Under the pieces are notes generated by a model. The model ran no database searches. It was not told where the DNA came from and saw nothing but the letters and a program-made list of their open reading frames with translations. Positions 37,224-44,735 of a stretch of 64,000 nt of DNA are shown piece after piece. Made by a program: the position numbers and the translations under genes. This stretch comes from Pseudaminobacter soli (ex Li et al. 2025) (GTDB taxonomy: Bacteria; Pseudomonadota; Alphaproteobacteria; Rhizobiales; Rhizobiaceae): the NCBI RefSeq assembly GCF_029892515.1, contig NZ_JARXVF010000012.1, forward strand, positions 1 to 64,000. The letters run 5' to 3'. Positions within the stretch are counted from its first letter, which is position 1. Each line of letters starts with the position of its first letter.

Positions 37224-37620
37224 CGCGATTTTTCCGTGGCCGAGTCATTACGGTCACTACAGATTTTTTGAAGGCCAGATAATTCGGCACGGTAAGGTTG
37301 CTTCTCTGAAGTCAGAAGGGAGCGGTGCCTATCAACTGACCCGCACGCGAGGCGACGCGCTGCGCGTATTCATCTGCGAGTGTTACGCCTTTGGAATTGC
37401 TGAATATTTCGAGACCATCGAGCAGCTTGGCCGCCTCGATGCCGTGATCATCAATTCCGCATGGTGCGGTTACTCACCCGATGCCAAACGCCATTGCCGC
37501 GATGAAAATGTCGGTCTGTTCAGCATAGGAGAGTTTATGGGGGCGCTCCACCGTGACGACCATTGGGCATACCTGACCGACAAAGAAGAAGAGTATTTTA
37601 GGAAGCAGGGTTGGCTGTGA
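37210..37620 (+). CDS. Unknown protein, middle gene of HNH/nucleotidyltransferase trio
   Basis: A 136-aa protein with GTG start and an AGGGGG site 8 nt upstream, overlapping the HNH gene by 14 nt. Notable segments are RVFICECYAFGIAEYFETIE, LDAVIINSAWCGYSPDAKRH and GLFSIGEFMGALHRDDHW. The alternating strand-helix pattern with an acidic residue before VIINS and a later Lys might hint at a small nuclease-like fold, but no PD-(D/E)xK motif is clear. It has no recognised family. Confidence 0.75.
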   Translation: MAAHSAIFPWPSHYGHYRFFEGQIIRHGKVASLKSEGSGAYQLTRTRGDALRVFICECYAFGIAEYFETIEQLGRLDAVIINSAWCGYSPDAKRHCRDENVGLFSIGEFMGALHRDDHWAYLTDKEEEYFRKQGWL

Positions 37621-37946
37621 CGCGCAGCGTCACGGTCTATGGCTTTGGTTCCGCCTTCGCCGATGTCGCCGCAGCCAATGATGTCGATCTACTGATCATC
37701 CATCCAGAAACTAACGCGGCCTCTTGCGAGCTTGCTATCCGGTGCAAGCACCATTTGGCAGAGCACATCGCCCGCGTGCATGTGACCATGCTCTCGGCAT
37801 CCGAAGAGGCGCATTTTCAGTTCATCAAGAGGGCGCGGGCGCTCGGCCTTGGGATAGTGCGAAATAGTCATCTACAAAAGGATTTCGAAGCTTTGCTCGT
37901 TGAAATCCAAAAGCGCTCGGCGCAGAGCCTAGTCCGAACTATGTAA
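37617..37946 (+). CDS. Minimal nucleotidyltransferase (MNT) domain protein
   Basis: The 109-aa protein has the pol-beta superfamily signature GS-x10-DxD (YGFGSAFADVAAANDVDLLI), so it should transfer a nucleotide to a protein, RNA or small molecule. It starts at GTG overlapping the previous stop (GTGA) with GGAAGCAGGG upstream, so it is translationally coupled. MNT proteins are often antitoxins of HEPN toxins, but no HEPN partner is seen here; the neighbour is the HNH gene instead. Confidence 0.82.
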   Translation: MTRSVTVYGFGSAFADVAAANDVDLLIIHPETNAASCELAIRCKHHLAEHIARVHVTMLSASEEAHFQFIKRARALGLGIVRNSHLQKDFEALLVEIQKRSAQSLVRTM

Positions 37947-38004
37947 ACGACATTTCCGTTTTCCGGGTATTCGGCTTCTGACGGGCTGCCGACATCAAGC
38001 CGGG

Positions 38005-38658
38005 TTACCTGTCGAAGTCCATGAAGAGAGAGTTCGCACCCCGACGAACTCGAAAATCCAAGAACTGCTGGAGCGCCTTTCGTGATTGAGACACCTTCAT
38101 CTTTTCACGTATGCCTAGCTTCGCGGAAATCTCCGCGTAGGTAGCACCGTCATATCCATCAGGCGCAAAGATGGTGTCCCAGTAAAACTCTCGACCACCT
38201 CTTGGCTTGTCTGCAATTGCGCCCTCCGTATCTCCAGTGAAGATGTGTACGCACATCCCATCGCAGTAACCGATGACTGCCCTGGCGACTGCCCGCTCAC
38301 CAGCCGCCGATATACGACGCACGAAATCCTCGGCACCAAGCGCGTCCATCATCGGCTGCGTCAAGCCGCCGGGGTAGCCTGAATTGGCGTGATCGAGGAG
38401 AATTAGGCCAGCGTGCTCGACAATGCACGGCATGAGCAGTGATTTGTAAGCAGAAACCGCCTTGTGGCGGACCATTGTCGCAAGATCGACCTCAAGAGGC
38501 TCATCGGTTTTTACGTCGGAGAAGACGAACTTGAACCTTTCCCCGACCAATTGGTCCGTGGCGTCCTCCGCTTTATAAGTAGTGGCCTCTTCGATTGCAG
38601 CGATCTCTTGTTTCTTAAATTCACTCCGGGTGGCGTAGTAAATGCTGATCTTGTTCAT
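38005..38658 (-). CDS. HAM1/RdgB-like (ITPase-fold) protein with altered active site
   Basis: The 217-aa protein aligns along its length with non-canonical purine NTP pyrophosphatases: VEHAGLILLDHANSGYPGGL, AVIGYCDGMCVHIFTGDTEG, PRGGREFYWDTIFAPDG and a Ser-x-x-x-A-L end. The catalytic (D/E)DxGL signature reads EHAGL (His82 for the Asp base), and the N-terminal TGNxxK reads TRSEFK. It may therefore bind but not hydrolyse nucleotides. Last gene of a four-gene operon; its ATG overlaps the SIR2 stop by 4 nt (ATGA). Confidence 0.8.
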   Translation of the reverse strand: MNKISIYYATRSEFKKQEIAAIEEATTYKAEDATDQLVGERFKFVFSDVKTDEPLEVDLATMVRHKAVSAYKSLLMPCIVEHAGLILLDHANSGYPGGLTQPMMDALGAEDFVRRISAAGERAVARAVIGYCDGMCVHIFTGDTEGAIADKPRGGREFYWDTIFAPDGYDGATYAEISAKLGIREKMKVSQSRKALQQFLDFRVRRGANSLFMDFDR

Positions 38659-39497
38659 GACGCCATATCGGTCAGGATTTCGGCGGCAGCCGCTGTGCGG
38701 TCATTGCCATAGGCCGGGATAACTTCGATGTTGCGCTGGTGGAACAGCCTGTTTTCGAAGTCAGATGGATTTTGGACGATTATGTAGGCACGTCTGCCCG
38801 AGAAGCTGTTTGGTAGCTGTTGGAACGTCTCGTTTACAGTCTGGAATAGATGAGCAATGTTAATATCACGGAAGCTATATCCGATGAACAACACGGCTCT
38901 TCCGAAGAGGTCTGAGCGCAGCTTCAAGTCCATAGGTCCATCCAGCCTCATCCTTCTGTAATAATGACCTTCCGACATGACCATTTCGTCCGGGTGATTT
39001 AGGTCGCCATGAAACTTGATAACTTGAGTATCTGTACTGTTGAACCCCATATCCTCTTCGGTCGCTATGACATGAGCAGGTCTCCCGAGCGCAGAAAACG
39101 ACCTTTCTAAGAAATCATCATAATTTGTAGTGTAAAAAATTGGACAACTCGAAAGCGCGGCAAGCGTCCTATGTAGAATTGAATCTTTCAAGACACTTTC
39201 TGGCGTATCAAGTTGCTTTACCATCCAGTTTATTAGGGGTGCAAAATTTTTCTTCCTGACCCTGAAATACTCTAGGATTTGTAAATCCGTGCCACGCATG
39301 CGGATAAGCTCAGGGTCGTCATAGCCAAGAATGCGGGCCGCTTCGTTGACCATCTCGCTCCAGCTTGGCCCCCTCAGAGGATTGCCTGCCCCGTCGTTCC
39401 AAGACACAGACATAGAAACTCCGGCCCCCACGAAGGGCAGCACGCGGCTCTGGCGGTAGAGGCGCTTCAATTCTGCGGGACAGGTGTGCGGCATCAC
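38655..39497 (-). CDS. SIR2-family protein (putative NADase effector)
   Basis: The 280-aa protein has the SIR2-like Rossmann motifs: GAGVS (24-28), TTNYDDFLERSF with Asn125, and KFHGDLNHPDEMVMSEGHY with His163. LFIGYSFRDINIAHLF follows. Proteins of this type (the SIR2_2 group) are NAD-consuming effectors in many abortive-infection systems, including Thoeris ThsA, DSR and Kongming KomC. No zinc-binding sirtuin insert is present. It is sandwiched with 4-nt overlaps between the methyltransferase and the HAM1-like gene, so it should be expressed stoichiometrically with them. Confidence 0.88.
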   Translation of the reverse strand: MMPHTCPAELKRLYRQSRVLPFVGAGVSMSVSWNDGAGNPLRGPSWSEMVNEAARILGYDDPELIRMRGTDLQILEYFRVRKKNFAPLINWMVKQLDTPESVLKDSILHRTLAALSSCPIFYTTNYDDFLERSFSALGRPAHVIATEEDMGFNSTDTQVIKFHGDLNHPDEMVMSEGHYYRRMRLDGPMDLKLRSDLFGRAVLFIGYSFRDINIAHLFQTVNETFQQLPNSFSGRRAYIIVQNPSDFENRLFHQRNIEVIPAYGNDRTAAAAEILTDMAS

Positions 39498-40117
39498 GGC
39501 TTTCTGGCAATGATTCTGGTTAGTGAGTGGTGGTGCGGAATTCCGTTATGCGGATGCGCCTCATGAAGGTCCGAATCCGATGCGTGGGAGAGGCTCCAAC
39601 GAGCGTACCTAGAGACATACCAAGTGTGCGGCAGGAGTGTTGGACAGAACCCAGGGTGGGCCGAGAGATCGTGAGAGCGGTCATTAAACGCGCAAACAAT
39701 ATTGAGGCCACCCTTTCGCGTGGCATCTTGCACGCGGGCAATTATGCTTTCTATGCTGGAGGCAGCGCGAAGGCAGTGAAAAAGCCCGTAACAGATGACG
39801 ACATCATACCGCTCGCGCCCACAAACAAAGTCAAGCACATCTTGGTTGAACCACCTGATCTGCGCGTCAGCGAAGGCGTTTCTTCCATTAGTGATCGCAG
39901 GTAATGAGCAATCGACTGCATCGACCTCGCATCCCGCGCGTGCAAAGGCAGCAGAGTTCTTCCCCTCTCCGCAACCTAAGTCCAGCACCTTCGTTGATGA
40001 TCCGAAATTGCCAGTTGAAAGCACTTCCTGGACGAGAGAACCCGGCTGAGTACCCCAAAGGCATGGCACAGCCATATATCCGTCGTCATACCCTCCGCCA
40101 TGTAATTCCTGCTTCAC
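39494..40117 (-). CDS. Class I SAM-dependent methyltransferase
   Basis: About 207 aa with the SAM-binding motif I VLDLGCGEGKNSAAFARAG, acidic residue in EVDAVDCS, and CYGLFHCLR in the motif IV position. The N-terminal GYMAVPCLWGTQPGSLVQEV and overall pattern resemble TehB/thiopurine-type small-molecule methyltransferases rather than DNA methylases (no NPPY). I chose GTG at 40117, one nucleotide after the preceding stop; the frame continues to ATG at 40168 inside the upstream gene. Within this operon a nucleotide or nucleoside substrate is a reasonable guess. Confidence 0.85.
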   Translation of the reverse strand: MKQELHGGGYDDGYMAVPCLWGTQPGSLVQEVLSTGNFGSSTKVLDLGCGEGKNSAAFARAGCEVDAVDCSLPAITNGRNAFADAQIRWFNQDVLDFVCGRERYDVVICYGLFHCLRAASSIESIIARVQDATRKGGLNIVCAFNDRSHDLSAHPGFCPTLLPHTWYVSRYARWSLSHASDSDLHEAHPHNGIPHHHSLTRIIARKP

Positions 40118-40118
40118 A

Positions 40119-41687
40119 TCATAGCCCAAGTTCTGCAATGAGCCTTTCGACAACAAGCTCATAGTCATCCAATCCGAACCAGTTATATATTACTGCATCA
40201 GCGTCTTGAATCAGGAGCCTAACTTCCGATTCGACTGGTGCATTATATATTCGCATAAACTCCGATAAAGACATTCCAGGAGAATTTGCTTCCCTTATAC
40301 TATACAACTTGTATGCGACATCTGGCGGCGTATATACAAAAATCGTAGAAACCGTCCGCGTAGAAATATCCTTTAAACGTTCGAGGGTTTCAAGCTGTCT
40401 AACTCCATCTATTATGATGCGCGGCTCTTGCATGGCAGCCACGTCATCGAGGATGGCTTCCGCAAGTCTACGAGGACCGTTTTGCTGTGTAATGAAGTCG
40501 TATGCCTTGACTTGAAACTCGGAACGGGGAGTGATCGGGACGGGAGGAATGTCGAGCAACCTTGCTAAGACCTGTCCTGTATTGACTTGCCGGTATCCAG
40601 CCCGTTCGCACAGACGGTTAGTCGTGATTGACTTTCCAGACCCAATGGAGCCTGCGACACATAGGATATGAGGTTCTCGAAACGCATTTGGGCGAAGCAC
40701 CTTCAACGAGGGGCGACTGATCACAACTCCCTGGAAAAAGGTTCGCAAAACAAGCTGTGACCAGTACTCAAAGTCGAGAAGGTCTATCTCGGAGCCGACA
40801 GTTTTCATCCAGCGAAGCTGATTTATGGACGCTTCGCCTCTCTGAGGGTTTTTCCACTCTGGAGTTTCAGGAGCCCAATATCTGAGGACAACCGCGACAT
40901 GGCGTATACCGATATCTGACGAGTCGTCGTTTAAGAAACCAAGTACCTCGATCTCGTCTGGGTCAACCTCTGGCCTATCGGACCCAAGCTTTAGCTCTTC
41001 CGAAATCTCGCGCGCGGCGTTGGCCTTAATGCCACGGTCGGAGAACGTCAGAATGCTGAGGTCGTCCTCGGTAACATGTCCGCCAAATCCAACACATCGA
41101 GCGCCACGCAGGAAGGAGGCTGCACGATTATACTGTCCCCTCCGGAACGAGAGGATTTTGTCCCGCTGCTGGATGATTGTGTAGGTGACAAACTGCTTAA
41201 ATTCCGAATTTACCTCAGCCTCAGTTCTTGGCAGGTGCGTAAGTCGGCCCGATGAGATGAGGCGCTCCAGGATGGCGTTGTAGTTTACGTCAATACCCTG
41301 GAAATCAAGGACATGTCTGTATGCGTCCTTTGGAACAACCAGAACTTGCTCTGATGCGGGAGCAGGCGCGCGACGGATCGCGGTGTATTCCTTCAAAGCC
41401 ACCTCAACATTCGGATCGGCTTTGGGTGTCTGTAATAATTCCCTTAGATAAAATTTGCCGGGTTCGGTGCGAAGGAACCGCGAAGCCTCTCCTCTCTTCA
41501 GAATTTCCATACTGAGGCGGGCCTGCATAGACTTTTGCGGTGTTCGGCTGATGTCCTTATCGGCAAATAGCCCGTCATCCAGTCCGAATGTCACAATCTG
41601 TCGTGCCGTGAGTGGGCGGCGATGCCGCCGGAGGACAGCTTCGGCCACCCACAGGTACGTAGTGTGTTCGACTGCCCCCGTCTCCAC
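40119..41687 (-). CDS. HARE-HTH / NUDIX / P-loop nucleotide-kinase fusion
   Basis: The 522-aa protein has three parts. Residues 8-85 resemble a HARE-type winged helix (VLRRHRRPLTARQIVTFGLD, FLRTEPGKFYLRE). Residues about 175-310 are NUDIX-like (GFGGHVTEDD, then AAREISEELKL at 224-234). Residues about 340-522 are a P-loop kinase (AGSIGSGKS at 345-353; IIIDGVRQLE; IQDADAVIYN) resembling deoxynucleoside-monophosphate or dephospho-CoA kinases. HARE domains are known from nucleic-acid modification and restriction contexts. It starts with GTG at 41687 (GAGGGC upstream) and heads the operon with the methyltransferase, SIR2 and HAM1-like genes. Function inferred: nucleotide sensing or synthesis. Confidence 0.8.
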   Translation of the reverse strand: METGAVEHTTYLWVAEAVLRRHRRPLTARQIVTFGLDDGLFADKDISRTPQKSMQARLSMEILKRGEASRFLRTEPGKFYLRELLQTPKADPNVEVALKEYTAIRRAPAPASEQVLVVPKDAYRHVLDFQGIDVNYNAILERLISSGRLTHLPRTEAEVNSEFKQFVTYTIIQQRDKILSFRRGQYNRAASFLRGARCVGFGGHVTEDDLSILTFSDRGIKANAAREISEELKLGSDRPEVDPDEIEVLGFLNDDSSDIGIRHVAVVLRYWAPETPEWKNPQRGEASINQLRWMKTVGSEIDLLDFEYWSQLVLRTFFQGVVISRPSLKVLRPNAFREPHILCVAGSIGSGKSITTNRLCERAGYRQVNTGQVLARLLDIPPVPITPRSEFQVKAYDFITQQNGPRRLAEAILDDVAAMQEPRIIIDGVRQLETLERLKDISTRTVSTIFVYTPPDVAYKLYSIREANSPGMSLSEFMRIYNAPVESEVRLLIQDADAVIYNWFGLDDYELVVERLIAELGL

Positions 41688-41862
41688 TTAGCCCTCAGCA
41701 CCTACAGTTCCGTACGCAATCAACTCCACTACCGGGTACCTGTCCACCGCTGGGCCGAATTCTCCACTGCAATTGCTTCGTGAACAGCCAAATGCCTGGG
41801 CTTATTGACGACCAGTCGCATTGCGTGTTCTGATTTCCGAAGAAATCAGCACGGATATCGCG

Positions 41863-42579
41863 ATGAAAGCCAAGCAGGCCAAGGGAAAGCGCCTAGAAGA
41901 AATGACTAAGGCCGTGGCGTATTTTCGCACGTCGAGCGCCGCGAATGTCGGCCCCGACAAGGACAGCGAGCGCCGTCAGCGTGATGCCGTTCAGTCGTTC
42001 GCGAAACGCGCTGGTTTCGTCATCGAGGACGAGTTCTATGACGCGTCCATAAGCGGTGCCGACCCTATCGAGAGCCGTCCCGGCTTCATGGCGCTCCTCG
42101 ACCGGATCGAGTCCAATGGTGTCAGGGTCGTCCTAGTTGAGGACGCCTCGCGGTTCGCACGACAACTCGTCGTACAAGAGGCGGGCATTCTCGCCCTGGT
42201 GGATCGTGGAGTGCGTGTCCTGACAGCTTCCGGCGACGATCTCACCGAAACCGATGACCCATACAAGGTTGCGATGCGGCAGATTGCAGGCGTTTTCTCC
42301 CAACTCGAAAAGGCTCGCCTCGTCCTGAAGCTCAGGGCTGCACGAGAGCGTAAGAAGCGCGAGACTGGACGCAAGGTCGAGGGTAGGAAACGCGTAGCCG
42401 AAAGGAAGGACGGCGCTGAGATCGTTACCGAGGCCAAACGTCTCCGTCGCCGGTCGCCAAAAACTGGACGACGGTGCTCCCTGCGCGAAATCGCGAAACA
42501 ACTTGCAGGCCAGGGCTATGTCAGCGCCAGCGGTCGCCCGTTCTCGTCATCCGTCATCAAGGCAATGGTCGAAAGCTGA
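41863..42579 (+). CDS. Small serine recombinase (resolvase/invertase family)
   Basis: About 238 aa. The catalytic domain has AYFRTSSAANVGPDKDSERR with the nucleophile in RTSS, VVLVEDASRFARQLVVQEA and EKARLVLKLRAARERKK. A basic C-terminal helix-turn-helix follows (CSLREIAKQLAGQGYVSASG). The size fits a resolvase or invertase rather than an integrase. It is divergent from the kinase-fusion operon. Start is uncertain among 41821 (TTG), 41863 (ATG) and 41902 (ATG). Confidence 0.88.
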   Translation: MKAKQAKGKRLEEMTKAVAYFRTSSAANVGPDKDSERRQRDAVQSFAKRAGFVIEDEFYDASISGADPIESRPGFMALLDRIESNGVRVVLVEDASRFARQLVVQEAGILALVDRGVRVLTASGDDLTETDDPYKVAMRQIAGVFSQLEKARLVLKLRAARERKKRETGRKVEGRKRVAERKDGAEIVTEAKRLRRRSPKTGRRCSLREIAKQLAGQGYVSASGRPFSSSVIKAMVES

Positions 42580-42660
42580 CCTGGGTAGTGATGAGGTAGG
42601 TAGCCCTCGGTGCGTACGAAGCATCGTCAGGCTCGGCTGCGGCAACAATCTCTTTAGGCT

Positions 42661-43146
42661 CTACCTACATGCCTTTTTCAAGCGCTTCAGGACAGCGCCA
42701 GCCTTAGCAGGGAAGCTGAACTTCGTGTCATAGCCATCCGCCTGAATTGTGCCACCCGTCGAGAGGAAATCGAAGACGGAATCATTTCTTTCAACGGTGA
42801 CTGACCACTGCCAGCCAGCGGGCTCGTCGTTTTCCGTGTACGGCGTGGCGTCCCCGGCGATGGGCATTTCCTCATTCTGCTTGGTGAGCCCCAGGACGAC
42901 TTGGTTCCATGGGTTGGCGAGATCGTAAATCTCCGCGCGCGTATATGGCTTGGACGCGTAAGAGGGAATCTCCAGGGTTATCTCGCCCTTCCGTTCACCG
43001 CAGGTGATGCGAACCAGCACATCATCCGTTTCCGGCGTGCCATAGAATGCGGCTTTGACTTCGTCACTGTAATGCCATTGGCGACCGTCGGCCAGGGTAG
43101 GCGACGTGAGCCCTAAAAACGTGAGCAAAATTAGGAAGATTCGCAT
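42661..43146 (-). CDS. Exported protein of unknown function
   Basis: A 161-aa protein with a clear signal peptide (MRIFLILLTFLGLTSPTLA) and a beta-rich mature domain (DVLVRITCGERKGEITLEIP, GWQWSVTVERNDSVFDFLST). It has two cysteines and a basic C-terminal helix. Resembles small periplasmic proteins of plant-associated bacteria; function unknown. Confidence 0.75.
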   Translation of the reverse strand: MRIFLILLTFLGLTSPTLADGRQWHYSDEVKAAFYGTPETDDVLVRITCGERKGEITLEIPSYASKPYTRAEIYDLANPWNQVVLGLTKQNEEMPIAGDATPYTENDEPAGWQWSVTVERNDSVFDFLSTGGTIQADGYDTKFSFPAKAGAVLKRLKKACR

Positions 43147-43413
43147 TATGGCCTCGATGTTTCATCCAAGACCGCATTGGCCGTGGCTCGTGTAATAGAC
43201 GGGATTTCCATTACCGTCAGGAGTTGTACAGAGCCTTAAGAGGCTAGGATTTGCCAGTCAGCCGAAGCTTGTTCGGCGGAGAAGGTTGCGCGTTTACTGG
43301 CGCAGGCAGACTGACCTCAAAGAAGTGGGCTCCGGTTAGCGAATAGCCCCCCCGAACGACCGCATCATGAACGCGAAGATAAATAGGGATACAATGTACA
43401 TCCACTTCGCAAG

Positions 43414-44061
43414 ATGAAGACCACTACGAAAGTTATCGAATCACCAGAAACATCACCATCGCTCCGGCGCAAATTGCAGATGTGTGGCAGCAAGACCACC
43501 AACGGACATTGGCATTGGTGCCGTTCCCCGTCATGTAACCGCTGCCGGAAGTTCCGCGCCCGCATCATTGCCGATGCGGTGTCAGATTGGGCCGAAAGTC
43601 AGTCGAGCTATCGGCTGCATAGAGTCCGGATCGAGATGCCCTCATATTCCGATCCAGACACCCTCCTGGCAGGCATCCATGGTATGCGCCGACGCCTACG
43701 GGGCATCTGTGATCGTCACCAACGCCAGAACAACCGGTGGGCGTCCATGCAATTTTACGGATCGTTCTCGCCCAGGTGTGAGAATGGCAACTGGAGCGCC
43801 GTTCTCCTGGGCGTCGTTCATCTGGGTCGGATACACGAACTCACGTTTTTGAATGCCTTCGAGAAATTGCTCTCGATCCACTTGGAACCGTTCCAGAAGG
43901 ACGTGCTGAAAATCGACGTTCATTCATACGTTCACTACGCCATAGACAACATGCGCGGCCTGCGTGGGTGCTCAGCTACAGAGCTTTCTTGGTACTTCAA
44001 CGCGGTGAATACTTCGGCAGGCTTCAAGTGCACGGTCTTCCGTCGAGGGTTCCAGGCATGA
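43414..44061 (+). CDS. Cys/His-rich protein of unknown function (operon gene 1)
   Basis: A 215-aa basic protein. Its N-terminus carries a zinc-binding-like cluster (QMCGSKTTNGHWHWCRSPSC followed by NRCRKFRAR), then RLHRVRIEMPSYSDPDTLLA and a later HVHYAIDN-like stretch (DVHSYVHYAIDNMRGLRGCS). The Cys-x-His-x-Cys pattern and His-containing segments faintly recall replication or mobilisation relaxases, but the HUH motif is not convincing. It overlaps the next gene by 4 nt. Confidence 0.7.
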   Translation: MKTTTKVIESPETSPSLRRKLQMCGSKTTNGHWHWCRSPSCNRCRKFRARIIADAVSDWAESQSSYRLHRVRIEMPSYSDPDTLLAGIHGMRRRLRGICDRHQRQNNRWASMQFYGSFSPRCENGNWSAVLLGVVHLGRIHELTFLNAFEKLLSIHLEPFQKDVLKIDVHSYVHYAIDNMRGLRGCSATELSWYFNAVNTSAGFKCTVFRRGFQA

Positions 44062-44336
44062 AACCCAGAAAGCCCCGCAAGCCGATTGGCCCCGGCGATG
44101 CCTACGGAGAAATCCAGCGCACCGCTACGGTCAGGCAGCAACAGGCCGAGGAGCGTGATCGACACCGTTCGGCGTTGAGTGGCTTCCTCTTGCAACGCCA
44201 GAAAGCTGCATTGCACAAAGACCCGTCCGAGCGTTCGATAGAGCTTGCCCGCATCTCCCAGAAGGAGACCGACGAATACAAACGCCATCGTTCCAAAATG
44301 GCTGCACTGAACTCTCGTATCCACAAGAAACCATGA
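44058..44336 (+). CDS. Basic helical protein of unknown function (operon gene 2)
   Basis: A 92-aa Lys/Arg-rich protein (KPRKPRKPIGPGDAYGEIQR, then long charged helix). ATGA overlaps join it to both neighbours, which supports its being real. Possible nucleic-acid binding only from composition. Confidence 0.65.
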   Translation: MKPRKPRKPIGPGDAYGEIQRTATVRQQQAEERDRHRSALSGFLLQRQKAALHKDPSERSIELARISQKETDEYKRHRSKMAALNSRIHKKP

Positions 44337-44620
44337 TGCCATTATTCGACATTACTGCGCTTAGGGCGCGGATAGCTGCACGACGTAAGCCAACCGATCC
44401 TGTTAATCACCGATTGCCGTATGTCGTGACCCTTCCTGCTCCGACGAGCTTCCGGGAGGAGTTCGGCAGTTGGGATGAGCCGCAGAACTGGTGCCGAGAC
44501 AACGTGGACCACAGCCTCGGCCATCAATGGAGTAGGTGCCGTATCTGCGACACAGGTGAGATCAGGTTCGGATTCTCGCACCTGCCGACCGGCACCATAT
44601 TTGCGCTGAAGTTCAGATAG
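44333..44620 (+). CDS. Small protein with Cys-x2-Cys motif (operon gene 3)
   Basis: A 95-aa protein ending in HSLGHQWSRCRICDTGEIRF, a half zinc-finger-like motif, preceded by a basic N-terminus. It is coupled to gene 2 by an ATGA overlap. Function unknown. The following 115 nt up to the convergent nuclease gene hold nothing clear. Confidence 0.65.
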   Translation: MMPLFDITALRARIAARRKPTDPVNHRLPYVVTLPAPTSFREEFGSWDEPQNWCRDNVDHSLGHQWSRCRICDTGEIRFGFSHLPTGTIFALKFR

Positions 44621-44735
44621 GCCGATGGGCGAGCATCCAGATCGAGAGCCTTGTTTAAGGATTGTGCTTAGCGGCTACCCGAACTGTCGCGTAGAGGTAA
44701 CGTGTTCAGCACTGTCTCATGATGCAGTGAGGCAT

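Noticed and set aside
36510-37946. Classical HEPN-MNT toxin-antitoxin system
   Set aside because: The MNT protein is clear but neither neighbour shows the HEPN R-x4-6-H motif; the first gene is an HNH protein.
41863-42579. Second integrase defining a separate nested element
   Set aside because: The protein is resolvase-size and no second pair of attachment repeats was found by eye, so I did not call a nested element.
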